Below, in pieces: positions 1 through 8,413 of a stretch of DNA of 17,968 nucleotides. Both the position numbers and the translations under genes were made by a program. The notes under the pieces were generated by a model. It was not told the origin of the DNA. It worked only from the letters and a program-made list of their open reading frames with translations, and ran no database searches. Source of the DNA: Candidatus Homeothermus arabinoxylanisolvens (GTDB lineage: Bacteria > Bacteroidota > Bacteroidia > Bacteroidales > Muribaculaceae); assembly GCA_001689405.1 (NCBI GenBank), contig LUJO01000024.1:1-17968 (forward strand), written 5' to 3'. Position 1 is the first letter of the stretch; every line of letters starts with the position of its first letter.

Positions 1-191
1 GTTTCAACTATTTATTTATGAGAACCTCAATGCCCGGTATCACTACCCGATAAAGAGGACGAGGGATGTGAAAAAGCGGGTAATATCACTGTTTCAATTT
101 CTATAACAACTGAAAACCGTTTGTGGACGCGGCTTTCGGGCATTTTGAGGGTTAAAAGTGCTTTAAAAAAGTAAATCTGACGTCATTTTTA

Positions 192-205
192 TGATAATAT
201 TATCA
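192..205. repeat. 14-bp AT-rich perfect palindrome downstream of DUF6155 gene
   Basis: TGATAATATTATCA is a perfect palindrome lying about 22 bases beyond the stop codon of the minus-strand DUF6155 gene. It could form a weak hairpin at the end of that transcript, but no clear uridine tract follows immediately, so a terminator role is only a guess. The rest of 1-227 holds no convincing gene; it also contains the octamer palindrome TGACGTCA at 178-185. Confidence 0.3.
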
Positions 206-227
206 AATTAACTTAATCCGTTAACAA

Positions 228-770
228 TTATAACATTTGCGTCTTATCACGCGGTGTTTCGCTAAAACTGTCATATATCTCGCGGAGCCTGACCGGAAGC
301 TCTCCGCGCAGCCCGTCGGAAGTGAGCAATATGTTGTCCATCCGACGGCTGTAGGCATCGATAAGGTCGTGGACAAACATGTAGTCGAGTGTCTCAGCCA
401 ATACGCTACAGGCCGTTCCGCAATGCGAATCCTTTATCCAAGACCTCATGCGCAATGCATAACGCACAATGTTTTCCAACAGAAACAGCCGAAGGTCTAT
501 GACAAGCCGCGGAGAGGGGTGCAGAGTGATAAACTCCTTCACCGCTTTCTTACATACCGAAGTGCGCGCCCGCGGACGACCCTTGGCCGGAAAAAATTCC
601 TTGGCGATGACGGCCTTGTACTTTTCAAGCATCTTGTTTTCGTCAGGATTGACATAATATTCGAGATATTCACGCGCATCCTTACGCGCATCATATAGTT
701 CAAGCAGCACCGTCACTATCTGGTCACGGTCAAGCATCATAAGCTGTTTTTTTAATGATGTCTTTGACAT
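228..770 (-). CDS. DUF6155 family protein
   Basis: This is a 180-residue protein that I recognise as DUF6155, a small family of unknown function common in Bacteroidetes. The recognisable parts are the N-terminus MSKTSLKK, a helix around residues 15-30 (DQIVTVLLELYDARKDA), a YYVNPDENKMLEKYK segment near residues 38-52 and a basic patch KGRPRART at about 63-70. No signal peptide, membrane segment or catalytic motif is visible; it looks soluble, helical and cytoplasmic. The start ATG at 770 is the first in frame. The gene is divergent from the porin gene at 904, so the 133 bases between them should hold both promoters. I cannot assign a molecular function. The family call rests on recall of its N-terminal pattern. 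Confidence 0.75.
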   Translation of the reverse strand: MSKTSLKKQLMMLDRDQIVTVLLELYDARKDAREYLEYYVNPDENKMLEKYKAVIAKEFFPAKGRPRARTSVCKKAVKEFITLHPSPRLVIDLRLFLLENIVRYALRMRSWIKDSHCGTACSVLAETLDYMFVHDLIDAYSRRMDNILLTSDGLRGELPVRLREIYDSFSETPRDKTQML

Positions 771-854
771 AAAGGCAATGTAATGGTAGTAGCAATTGTT
801 CTTTTTGTCGGAAAAATATATTCATTTTTCCGATGTTATGAGCTATATTATTCA

Positions 855-862
855 TAACTTTG
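855..862 (+). promoter_or_regulatory. Bacteroidetes -7 element for the FadL-like gene
   Basis: TAACTTTG matches the Bacteroidetes -7 consensus TAnnTTTG exactly and lies 41 bases before the ATG at 904. That would give a leader of roughly 35 bases. I see no clear TTTG -33 element at the expected distance, so only the -7 half is supported. Confidence 0.5.
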
Positions 863-903
863 TCGCGAATTTACAAAATATATAACCATAGTTCAATAAA
901 AAT

Positions 904-2235
904 ATGAATAAACTGTTATGCTCCATCGCGGCACTGTCAATATCGCTATACGCCGCAGCCGAAGGTTACCAAGTCAATACTTTAAGTGCCAGACAAGGCG
1001 GTATGGGGCACACGGGAGTCGCACAGAAGCTCGGAGCCGAAAGCATGTATTTCAACCCTGCCGGACTCGGGTTCATGAACAAGACCCTCGACCTGTCGGC
1101 GAGTGTCAATGCGGTGTCGGCCACAGCCAAAGCCAAAATCAACGGCAAATGGCACAAGACCGACAACGGCATAAGCACACCGATGATAATCAGCGCCGCG
1201 TTCAACATATATGACAATCTAAAAGCGGGCATAAACATCTACACACCCTACGGAAGCAGCATAGACTGGACGGTCAACTGGCCCGGCGCCGTACTGAACC
1301 AGTCGGTGGACCTCGCCACATACACCGTGCAGCCTACGGTGGCTTGGCGCATCACGCCGAAACTGTCGGTAGGAGCGGGCCTGATGGTGGCGTGGGGCAA
1401 TGTCGACCTCAACAAAGGACTTGTGGTGCCCGGCACTCTCGACAAGATACTTCAAGCCACAGGCAGCGACCAGCGCTTCAACAGCACCATGCCGGCATCG
1501 GTCAATCTTACCGGTGACGCCGACGTAGCCTATGGCTTCAACGTAGGTGTGATGTATGAGTTCGACAAGCGCTGGACGGCAGGTGTCAATTTCCGTTCCA
1601 AGATGACGATGAGAGTCAAAGCCGGCGAAGCAAGAGTGTCATACGCCAACGAACTGGCACGAGGCATACTTGAGTCCAAGCTCGGCCTCATAAACGAAGC
1701 CAACTTCAAAGCCGAGATGCCGATGCCGTCGGTACTGACGTTCGGAGTAAGCTACAAACCTGTCGATGCGCTCCTTTTGGCTTTTGACGCGCAGTTCACC
1801 GGCTGGAGCACATACAAGAACCTTGACATAAATTTCCTTGACGAGACCGTAAAAGCTTACGACCAGCACCTCGTCAAAGACTACAGAAACGCATGGGCAT
1901 TCCGCCTCGGCGCACAGTACTCGCTCAATCCGCGCCTCGATTTGAGAGCCGGCTTCATCGTCGACATGACTCCCGTAAACAAAAACTACTACAACCCCGA
2001 GACTCCGGGCATGACCAAGCTTGAGCCGTCGCTCGGACTTTCATTCCGTCCGCTGCCGTCACTGTCGATTGACTTAGCCATGCTTTATGTGGCAGGGCTT
2101 GGCGAGAAAGGAGCCAAGTGCACCTATCTCGACCTGCTCGCGGGCCAACTCGGTCAGAATCCCGAACGTACTTTCGAGGCCGACTACAAAGTACATGCTT
2201 TCGTGCCGTCGATAGGAGTGTCATTTTCTTTCTGA
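904..2235 (+). CDS. OMPP1/FadL family outer-membrane transport protein
   Basis: A 443-residue outer-membrane beta-barrel of the FadL/OMPP1/TodX family, whose members import long-chain fatty acids or other hydrophobic compounds. Residues 1-19 form a signal peptide (short basic start, hydrophobic core, AAA before the likely cleavage). The mature N-terminus carries the family hallmark: an ARQGGMGHTGVA stretch at about residues 29-40, followed by a YFNPAGLGFM segment at about 49-58, matching the NPA-type hatch region. The remainder alternates polar and hydrophobic residues as expected for strands, and the protein ends in aromatic SFSF, the usual outer-membrane assembly signal. Length is typical (about 400-450). 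It stands alone, with its own promoter and 90 bases before the ATPase gene. The substrate cannot be read from sequence, so I give no symbol. Confidence 0.9.
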   Translation: MNKLLCSIAALSISLYAAAEGYQVNTLSARQGGMGHTGVAQKLGAESMYFNPAGLGFMNKTLDLSASVNAVSATAKAKINGKWHKTDNGISTPMIISAAFNIYDNLKAGINIYTPYGSSIDWTVNWPGAVLNQSVDLATYTVQPTVAWRITPKLSVGAGLMVAWGNVDLNKGLVVPGTLDKILQATGSDQRFNSTMPASVNLTGDADVAYGFNVGVMYEFDKRWTAGVNFRSKMTMRVKAGEARVSYANELARGILESKLGLINEANFKAEMPMPSVLTFGVSYKPVDALLLAFDAQFTGWSTYKNLDINFLDETVKAYDQHLVKDYRNAWAFRLGAQYSLNPRLDLRAGFIVDMTPVNKNYYNPETPGMTKLEPSLGLSFRPLPSLSIDLAMLYVAGLGEKGAKCTYLDLLAGQLGQNPERTFEADYKVHAFVPSIGVSFSF

Positions 2236-2271
2236 TGTCGTGAGCATTTCAGCGTACTGAAGTGTTTATAA

Positions 2272-2302
2272 TTTGTTTTCAGCAAAAATTTATTTAATTT
2301 CG
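2272..2302 (+). promoter_or_regulatory. Probable promoter of the Ca2+ ATPase gene
   Basis: TTTG at 2272-2275 and TAATTTCG at 2295-2302 are separated by 19 bases. This fits the Bacteroidetes -33/-7 arrangement, with one mismatch in the -7 element (TTCG for TTTG). The ATG at 2326 lies 23 bases downstream. Confidence 0.5.
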
Positions 2303-2325
2303 CGGCATCAAAACGACATAGACAT

Positions 2326-5016
2326 ATGGTAGAACCCAAGCACTATCAGGGACTTAACGAAATTCAAGTAGCCGAAAGCCGTGCCAAGCACGGAGTAAAT
2401 GTACTCACTCCTCCCAAAAAGGAGTCATTACTGACTCGCTTTTTGGGAAAATTCCGCGACCCGCTTATCATAATACTTCTTGTCGCCGGCGCTCTCTCGA
2501 TAGGCATATCCATATATGAGTATTACGGGCTGCATGAAGGCGCGGCCGTGTTTTTTGAACCGCTGGGCATATTTGTAGCCATACTTCTCGCTACCGGGCT
2601 GGCCTTCTTTTTTGAAGTAAAGGCCGACCGCGAGTTTGCGATATTGAATCAAGTAAACGACGATGAACCCGTACAGGTCATACGCGACGGCAATGCCATA
2701 CAGATCGCCAAGAAGGATGTAGTCGTAGGTGATATCGTTATCCTGTCCACGGGAGAGGAGATACCGGCCGACGGACAATTGCTCGAAGCCACATCGCTGC
2801 AAGTCGACGAGTCGTCACTGACCGGCGAGCCTATATGCGCCAAGAATACCGATCCGGCCCATTTCGACAAGGAGGCTACATTCCCCTCCGACCATGTGCT
2901 GCGCGGCACAAAGGTCATGGAAGGCCACGGCATAATGACCGTGACAGCTGTGGGCGACCATACCGAAAACGGTAAGGTGTTTGAGGCCGCACAGATAGAT
3001 GACTCGGTCAAGACCCCGCTCAACGAGCAGCTTGAGCGTCTCGGCCGCCTTATATCACGGGCCAGCTACGGCATAGCGGGACTTATCGTGTGTGCGCGTT
3101 TGGCGCTATATTTCATCAATGCGTGCGATGGATTTGAATGGATGTCGTTTCTGTCATATTTCCTCCAGACAGTGATGATAGCCGTGACGCTGATAGTGGT
3201 GGCGGTGCCCGAAGGTCTTCCTATGGCCGTGACATTAAGTCTGGCCTACAGTATGCGGCGCATGCTCAAGACAAATAATCTTGTACGCAAAATGCACGCA
3301 TGCGAGACTATGGGGGCCGCAACGGTAATATGCACCGACAAGACCGGTACACTTACCGAAAACCAGATGCGCATATACAATACCGACTTCTTCGCCCTAC
3401 CCGACCAACGCCTCGGCGATGACGAGACATCGCGCATTATCGAGGAAGCGATAGCCATCAATTCGACAGCGCAGCTTGACCTGTCAGACAAGGAGAAAGC
3501 CACGGTGCTCGGCAATCCTACCGAGGGCGCACTGCTGCTTTGGCTTGAGGCCGCCGGCCACGACTACCGCCGTATAAGAGAGACGGTAGAGGTCATAGAC
3601 GAGCTTCCGTTTACCACCGAAAGAAAATACATGGCCACCGAAGTGCGCTCACAGGCTCTTAAGGGTAAATCGGTGCTTTATGTCAAAGGAGCTCCGGAAA
3701 TCGTATACGGACTGTGCTCGTCAACCGAGGGCAATGTAGATAAGGCCGCGATTGACAAGCTGCTGCTTGACTATCAGAACCAAGCCATGCGCACACTCGG
3801 TTTTGCCTACAAGATAATAGACGATGACAAGCTGCCGTTCAACGACGGAGCCGTAGCCGACCATGACCTCATATTCATGGGCATAGTGGCCATATCCGAC
3901 CCTGTGCGCGACGAAGTTCCGGCAGCGGTAAAAGAGTGCATCGACGCAGGCATAGCCATAAAGATCGTAACCGGCGACACACCCAATACGGCCAAAGAGA
4001 TAGCCCGTCAGATATCGTTGTGGAATGACAGCGACAACGAGCGCAACATAATAACGGGGCCGGAATTTGCAGCACTTTCCGACGAAGAACTGCTGAAGCG
4101 CATAGATGACTTCAAGATCATAGCACGCGCCCGCCCGCTTGACAAAAAACGCCTCGTCGAAACACTACAGAAAAAAGGCGAGGTCGTAGCCGTAACCGGC
4201 GACGGCACCAACGACGCCCCGGCGCTTAAAGCCGCTCACGTGGGCCTGTCGATGGGCGACGGCACGTCGGTGGCCAAGGAGGCGAGCGACATAACCATAA
4301 TCGACAACTCGTTTGCAAGCATAGGCCGCGCCGTCATGTGGGGGCGCTCGCTGTACCACAACATACAGCGGTTCGTGCTGTTTCAGCTCACGGTCAATGT
4401 CGTGGCGTGCCTCATAGTCCTTTTCGGAGCATTCATGGGCACTGAATCGCCGCTTACCGTGACGCAGATGCTGTGGGTGAACATAATCATGGATACTTTC
4501 GCGGCCATGGCTCTGGCTTCGCTCCCGCCGTCACAGTCGGTGATGCACGAGAAGCCCCGCCCGCGTAATGCGTTTATCATTACCCCTGTCATGAAGTGGG
4601 ACATAATCACCGTGGGAGGCATATTCTTCATAATACTGCTGGCGCTGCTGTATCTGTTCCACCATACCTACATAACGGGGCTTGACAGTATGTTCCCGTT
4701 GCACCTGTCGGCTGAAGGCCACGACCTGTCGCCCTATGAACTGAGCCTGTTCTTCTCGATATTCGTGTTCATGCAGTTCTGGAACATGTTTAACGCACGC
4801 TCGTTCGAGACCCACAGATCGGCATTCCATCTCAAAGGATGCTCCGAATTTCTGCTGATAGCCTGCGCCATCTTTTTCGGCCAGATACTGATTGTGGAGT
4901 TTGGAGGAGAGATGTTCAACGTAGTTCCGCTGCGCTTTATCGACTGGGTGATAATCGTGGCTGCGACCTCTCCCATACTCTGGCTGGGCGAGCTCATCCA
5001 CCTGTTCAAGCGTTAG
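2326..5016 (+). CDS. Calcium-translocating P-type ATPase, PMCA type
   Basis: An 896-residue inner-membrane P-type ATPase (type IIB, plasma-membrane Ca2+ ATPase-like) that would export Ca2+ from the cytoplasm using ATP. All core motifs are intact: the actuator-domain TGE at 166-168, PEGLP in M4 at 295-299, the phosphorylated aspartate D338 in DKTGTLT, KGAPE near 454 in the nucleotide-binding domain, and GDGTNDAP at 625-632. Hydrophobic pairs near residues 45-65 and 75-100 are M1/M2; four to six further helices follow residue 680. M6 reads VNIIMDTFAAMALA, with the N-xxx-D pair that binds the single Ca2+ of PMCA-type pumps. Length is normal. The short downstream gap holds the promoter of the next gene, so this is probably monocistronic. 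Ion specificity is inferred from the M4/M6 residues; Mn2+ transport is possible. Confidence 0.93.
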   Translation: MVEPKHYQGLNEIQVAESRAKHGVNVLTPPKKESLLTRFLGKFRDPLIIILLVAGALSIGISIYEYYGLHEGAAVFFEPLGIFVAILLATGLAFFFEVKADREFAILNQVNDDEPVQVIRDGNAIQIAKKDVVVGDIVILSTGEEIPADGQLLEATSLQVDESSLTGEPICAKNTDPAHFDKEATFPSDHVLRGTKVMEGHGIMTVTAVGDHTENGKVFEAAQIDDSVKTPLNEQLERLGRLISRASYGIAGLIVCARLALYFINACDGFEWMSFLSYFLQTVMIAVTLIVVAVPEGLPMAVTLSLAYSMRRMLKTNNLVRKMHACETMGAATVICTDKTGTLTENQMRIYNTDFFALPDQRLGDDETSRIIEEAIAINSTAQLDLSDKEKATVLGNPTEGALLLWLEAAGHDYRRIRETVEVIDELPFTTERKYMATEVRSQALKGKSVLYVKGAPEIVYGLCSSTEGNVDKAAIDKLLLDYQNQAMRTLGFAYKIIDDDKLPFNDGAVADHDLIFMGIVAISDPVRDEVPAAVKECIDAGIAIKIVTGDTPNTAKEIARQISLWNDSDNERNIITGPEFAALSDEELLKRIDDFKIIARARPLDKKRLVETLQKKGEVVAVTGDGTNDAPALKAAHVGLSMGDGTSVAKEASDITIIDNSFASIGRAVMWGRSLYHNIQRFVLFQLTVNVVACLIVLFGAFMGTESPLTVTQMLWVNIIMDTFAAMALASLPPSQSVMHEKPRPRNAFIITPVMKWDIITVGGIFFIILLALLYLFHHTYITGLDSMFPLHLSAEGHDLSPYELSLFFSIFVFMQFWNMFNARSFETHRSAFHLKGCSEFLLIACAIFFGQILIVEFGGEMFNVVPLRFIDWVIIVAATSPILWLGELIHLFKR

Positions 5017-5044
5017 TGGGCGCGGACACGGTTAACACACTTTA

Positions 5045-5066
5045 ACACGTAATAATTGCAACGTGT
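5045..5066. promoter_or_regulatory. Inverted repeat overlapping the -33 region of the DUF4062 gene (possible operator)
   Basis: ACACGT at 5045-5050 and ACGTGT at 5061-5066 form an inverted repeat with a 10-base spacer. The spacer contains the TTG of the putative -33 element. Such placement is typical of an operator for a dimeric regulator, but no regulator is encoded nearby. TTAACAC also occurs twice just upstream (5032-5038 and 5042-5048), ten bases apart. Confidence 0.3.
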
Positions 5067-5087
5067 GCAGACACGGGTTTATATTTG
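5056..5087 (+). promoter_or_regulatory. Probable promoter of the DUF4062 gene
   Basis: TATATTTG at 5080-5087 is an exact match to the TAnnTTTG -7 consensus. A TTG at 5056-5058 lies 21 bases upstream as a -33 element. The ATG at 5111 follows 23 bases after the -7 box. Having its own promoter suggests the gene is expressed separately from the Ca2+ ATPase gene. Confidence 0.55.
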
Positions 5088-5110
5088 TCGTAAATCAACA
5101 TATATAAACC

Positions 5111-8011
5111 ATGAGCACATTGCAGTCACGACAGATACGTGTATTTCTCTCATCTACCTTCCGCGACATGAACGCGGAGCGCGACTATCTCGTAAACTTC
5201 GTATTTCCGAGAATAGATGATTACTGTCGGCAACGCTATCTTGAATTTACGCCTATCGACCTGCGATGGGGCATCCCCGAGGAGGACAGCCGCAACGGAC
5301 TGGTACTGCGGGCATGTCTTGAGGAGGTCGACAACTCCCGGCCGTTTTTTGTAGGCATACTTGGCGAGCGCTACGGCTGGACACCGGGCGAGGCCGAGCT
5401 CGACGCTCTGGGAGCATCGCTTCAGCGCGAACAGGACTGGCTGCTTGAGAAAGTAGTCGAGAGAGCGAGTATAACGGAGATGGAGATTGACTACGGAGTG
5501 CTGCGCGACATGAACATACCCCACGCATGCTTCTTTCTGAGAGCCCCGGATGTGGAAGTGCCCGATGACTTCAAGGAACCGACAGGTTCGGTAAACGAAA
5601 AACGTCTTATGGCGTTGAAAGACAAGATACGCCGTCAGAAAAAATACGGCTGCTACGAATACTCGACGCCCAAAGAGCTGGGCGACAGGCTCTACACCGA
5701 GCTTATGGAGATGATCGACTCCGAGTATCCGCCCACCAACTACGACTGTGACGACGCATTGACCGTGCCTCACGAGATGTCGCTTGAACGCCGTGCCCGC
5801 ACTCTTTGCGACATAACCCACTACCGCGGCGACTTCGACAAATGGATCGAGAGCCTAAAAAAGGTTTTCATGGTGCGCTCACGTGCCGGCGGGGGCTCGT
5901 CGACGGTTCTCGCATACTGCGTCAAGAACCTGCGGAGCTATTACTCCGACAATAAGATAATATATTTCGACTTCGAGAGTCTGCCTCCGGTGGCCTCGCC
6001 GGTCGACGAGTTCTTGAAGTTCATGGACCTTGAGCGCCACCACCTGCCCGACGACAAATGGAGCATGGTGGCCATCGACAACGCCTCGATGCTTGACACC
6101 GATGACATTGAGCGGCTGATCGAGTGGATAGACAATCAGTGCAACAATGTCCATGTGGCATTTTCGGTAACAATCGGCTCCAATGCGGCCGACATGATAG
6201 GCTTCCGCTATTCGTGCCCCACCTCAACGCTAAGCATATACGACACTGAACAACGCGGCGAGGTCATAGACAACTATACCCGCCAGTACGGCAAGCGGCT
6301 GACTCCGGCACAAAAAGAGCGTATAATCAAATGTAATCATACCGATGACCCCACCACAATGAATATTCTGCTGGAGTCAATAGTGGCCCACGGGCGTCTT
6401 GAGACTCTCGACGGGTATATCGACAGGCTGCTCAAGTCAACAGGGGTCAATGACATATTCTACGCCATACTGTCGGAAGGAGATAAAGCGTTCCACAGCA
6501 TCGGTCTCGGAAAAGAGTATGCCGCCGCCACTACCGCCATATCGCTTGTGCCGACCGGAATACCGGAAAAAGACATGTACGAATCGCTGAATATACCTCA
6601 GACAGCATGGCTGACCATAAGGCCGTTTGTCATGCGCTTCTGCAAAGGCAACGACAACAGCATAGCGCTTACAAAGTCAAGATGGTGCAGGGACGTGAAA
6701 ATGTTTTGGGGCACTCCCTACAGAGCCGCGACGGGCAAATCCATAATAGACTGGTACCTCGCCGACCCGGAGAGATATGCCCGCGGAGCACGCATAGCGG
6801 CTGCAATATATGAAGACATATGGCATCTTCCTATCGGAACGGACTCTTCCGATGAAGCAGCGATGACAGACTTAAGCCGGAAGATGCTCGGCATAGCACT
6901 CTCCCCCGACCTAACGAAATCAATACCTACCGGTGCGCTCGGCCTGATATTCAGCCTGACAATGCGCGACGGAATAGCTAAAGCCGGCGATGTGGCCATA
7001 TACGGCAGAAAACCTGACCGACTGTCGCCCGAAGAACAGCATGCCTACTACTCAAGACTGGCAAGAGTATTCACTTCGTTTAACCGCAACGCCGACGCGG
7101 CATGGTGCTATGAGCGGCTGCACGAACAGCGCATCAAGTCGGGCGACGTTTCAGCTCCGATATATAAGGCACGGGCGCTGCTGCTTGTAGGAAAGGCCTC
7201 GGAAGCCATCGATATGCTGAAATCATCGGGGCTGGCAGGCTCCAAAGGATTGGCGGGACTGTTTCGCAAAAAGGCCGATACCGGCGCCGATTTAAGAAAT
7301 AAAATCAATGCTCTCGCGGTCATGGTAAGGGCCTACGGCGCTCTGGGCCAATGGGACAAAATGCAGAATGCCGGCATCGACATAGAGAAAGCCATGGACG
7401 CAATAGCCGAAAACGACCTCGACAAAGAGACAGTAGACAACTCAGTAAACGCAATCACTGAAATAACGCTGATGCTAAGCATGTACGGCACGGCCAAAGC
7501 ATGTCAACAGGCAAGCGAGATATCGCACAAAATGGACGATGCGCTCAAAACGATGGGATTGGGGCATCCGGCCGTTTACAATGACCTGCTCGGATGCGGC
7601 ATCAGAGAGTTACGCCGCGGTGAGTATAAAAACGCCGAACGTTGGCTGAGAGAGGCCATAAACTCCGCCGTCATGGCTTTCGGCAGCAGCTACAACAATG
7701 TGCTTACCACCCATAAGCGCTCATATCAGTACAACCGCGCCGCCAACCTTTACGGAGTGGTCTATTACCGTCTTACCGGAAAGTATTATGACTGGGACGG
7801 CGTCGGATATACTACAAATGTCTACAAGCCGCTTGACGGTGACCGCCGCCTCGAAGGCATCGACCCGGCCACGGTAGACAAAGGCGTCAAACAGACAATA
7901 CTGCTCGAACGCGACTTTTACAAAAACATCATCCGCACCATACAGCCGCCGTTCAAGCAGCAAGAGATGGACGCCGAACCCGACGAACTGCGGAAATCGC
8001 TGGGCCTATAG
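5111..8011 (+). CDS. DUF4062 + degenerate STAND/NACHT-like NTPase + TPR-like repeat protein
   Basis: A 966-residue soluble protein. Residues about 8-110 are a DUF4062 domain: RVFLSSTFRDMNAERD at 10-25, then IDLRWGIPEED at 49-59 and FFVGILGERYGW at 79-90. This arrangement is also found at the N-termini of eukaryotic NPHP3/TEP1/NWD1-type proteins. Residues about 230-480 resemble the NTPase of those STAND proteins, but the Walker A position reads SRAGGGSST (257-265) with serine where lysine is required. The Walker B strand is VAIDNAS (320-326), and the usual NPL motif is replaced by DDPTT. Helical hairpins resembling TPRs span about 645-855. Base composition is host-like, unlike the R-M genes that follow. 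STAND proteins often sense and signal, for example in antiphage defence; here NTP hydrolysis is doubtful. A role in defence is inference from architecture and neighbourhood only. Confidence 0.8.
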   Translation: MSTLQSRQIRVFLSSTFRDMNAERDYLVNFVFPRIDDYCRQRYLEFTPIDLRWGIPEEDSRNGLVLRACLEEVDNSRPFFVGILGERYGWTPGEAELDALGASLQREQDWLLEKVVERASITEMEIDYGVLRDMNIPHACFFLRAPDVEVPDDFKEPTGSVNEKRLMALKDKIRRQKKYGCYEYSTPKELGDRLYTELMEMIDSEYPPTNYDCDDALTVPHEMSLERRARTLCDITHYRGDFDKWIESLKKVFMVRSRAGGGSSTVLAYCVKNLRSYYSDNKIIYFDFESLPPVASPVDEFLKFMDLERHHLPDDKWSMVAIDNASMLDTDDIERLIEWIDNQCNNVHVAFSVTIGSNAADMIGFRYSCPTSTLSIYDTEQRGEVIDNYTRQYGKRLTPAQKERIIKCNHTDDPTTMNILLESIVAHGRLETLDGYIDRLLKSTGVNDIFYAILSEGDKAFHSIGLGKEYAAATTAISLVPTGIPEKDMYESLNIPQTAWLTIRPFVMRFCKGNDNSIALTKSRWCRDVKMFWGTPYRAATGKSIIDWYLADPERYARGARIAAAIYEDIWHLPIGTDSSDEAAMTDLSRKMLGIALSPDLTKSIPTGALGLIFSLTMRDGIAKAGDVAIYGRKPDRLSPEEQHAYYSRLARVFTSFNRNADAAWCYERLHEQRIKSGDVSAPIYKARALLLVGKASEAIDMLKSSGLAGSKGLAGLFRKKADTGADLRNKINALAVMVRAYGALGQWDKMQNAGIDIEKAMDAIAENDLDKETVDNSVNAITEITLMLSMYGTAKACQQASEISHKMDDALKTMGLGHPAVYNDLLGCGIRELRRGEYKNAERWLREAINSAVMAFGSSYNNVLTTHKRSYQYNRAANLYGVVYYRLTGKYYDWDGVGYTTNVYKPLDGDRRLEGIDPATVDKGVKQTILLERDFYKNIIRTIQPPFKQQEMDAEPDELRKSLGL

Positions 8012-8070
8012 CCGGACTATCCGCAAAAATCAATCAAGCCGTTTAAATACCACAAACCAGTGCGGGTAAA

Positions 8071-8098
8071 TTCTTTGTCGCTCCCTTACGACAAAGAA
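8071..8098 (+). terminator. Hairpin downstream of the DUF4062 gene, possible terminator
   Basis: TTCTTTGTCG (8071-8080) and CGACAAAGAA (8089-8098) are perfect 10-base complements around an 8-base loop, 60 bases after the DUF4062 stop codon. No continuous T-run follows, so termination is plausible rather than demonstrated. Confidence 0.4.
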
Positions 8099-8109
8099 AT
8101 ACACCTTTA

Positions 8110-8144
8110 TTCGGCTCAAGCCGAAATCTGTTTGATTTTGATTA
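8110..8144. repeat. Left copy of imperfect direct repeat flanking the R-M island
   Basis: This copy begins with the small palindrome TTCGGCTCAAGCCGAA (8110-8125) and ends TTTGATTTTGATTA (8131-8144). It resembles 11921-11954 in the same orientation: TTCGGCTC, then GCCG after two differing bases, and TTTGnTTnTGATTA at the same distance, with about two thirds of positions matching by hand alignment. The two copies bracket the AT-rich gene block. Confidence 0.45.
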
Positions 8145-8166
8145 TGACATCAAATAGACAATAGAG

Positions 8167-8406
8167 ATGACTGGCCGATTCTATTCTATGAATATTAGAA
8201 GTGGCAGTTATGCGTTTGAATCGACCGATGGGGATGATGCAAAATCAATTGGTCATTTAGATGAGATTCTAAAAGAGACAGCTTATGGAATTTCATTTAA
8301 TAAAGTATATTCTATTACTCTCGAAAGAAAAAGCATAGAACCAATTGGTCAGAAAAAGAAGATTGAAGATACAATAATTGCTTTTAATGAAATTACAGAA
8401 GACTAA
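8167..8406 (+). CDS. Small hypothetical protein, 79 aa
   Basis: I do not recognise this protein. It is short, mildly charged and without signal peptide, membrane segment or cysteine motif; the C-terminal half (residues 45-79) is lysine/glutamate-rich and looks strand-then-helix. The start ATG at 8167 follows an in-frame stop closely, so the ORF cannot extend much upstream. Its AT-rich composition matches the R-M genes, not the DUF4062 gene, so it probably belongs to the acquired block. It converges on the R-M operon, with only 7 bases between its stop codon and that of the methylase. It could be a small accessory protein, a remnant of a larger gene, or a chance ORF. No clear promoter was found. 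Confidence 0.45.
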   Translation: MTGRFYSMNIRSGSYAFESTDGDDAKSIGHLDEILKETAYGISFNKVYSITLERKSIEPIGQKKKIEDTIIAFNEITED

Positions 8407-8413
8407 TTATATG

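Noticed and set aside
1..115. GTTTCAA occurs at 1 and again at 91, hinting at a CRISPR repeat edge
   Set aside because: Only seven to eight bases match, the flanks differ, and no further copies or spacers follow.
237..698. 153-codon open frame on the plus strand over the DUF6155 gene
   Set aside because: The minus-strand frame matches a known family; the plus-strand product does not.
5111..5440. Calling the DUF4062 domain a TIR-type NAD-degrading effector
   Set aside because: A TIR-like fold and catalytic glutamate cannot be established from sequence alone; an E in LGERYGW is not sufficient.
5150..5821. 223-codon open frame antisense to the DUF4062 domain
   Set aside because: It is a shadow of the conserved DUF4062 coding sequence, with no promoter or recognisable product.
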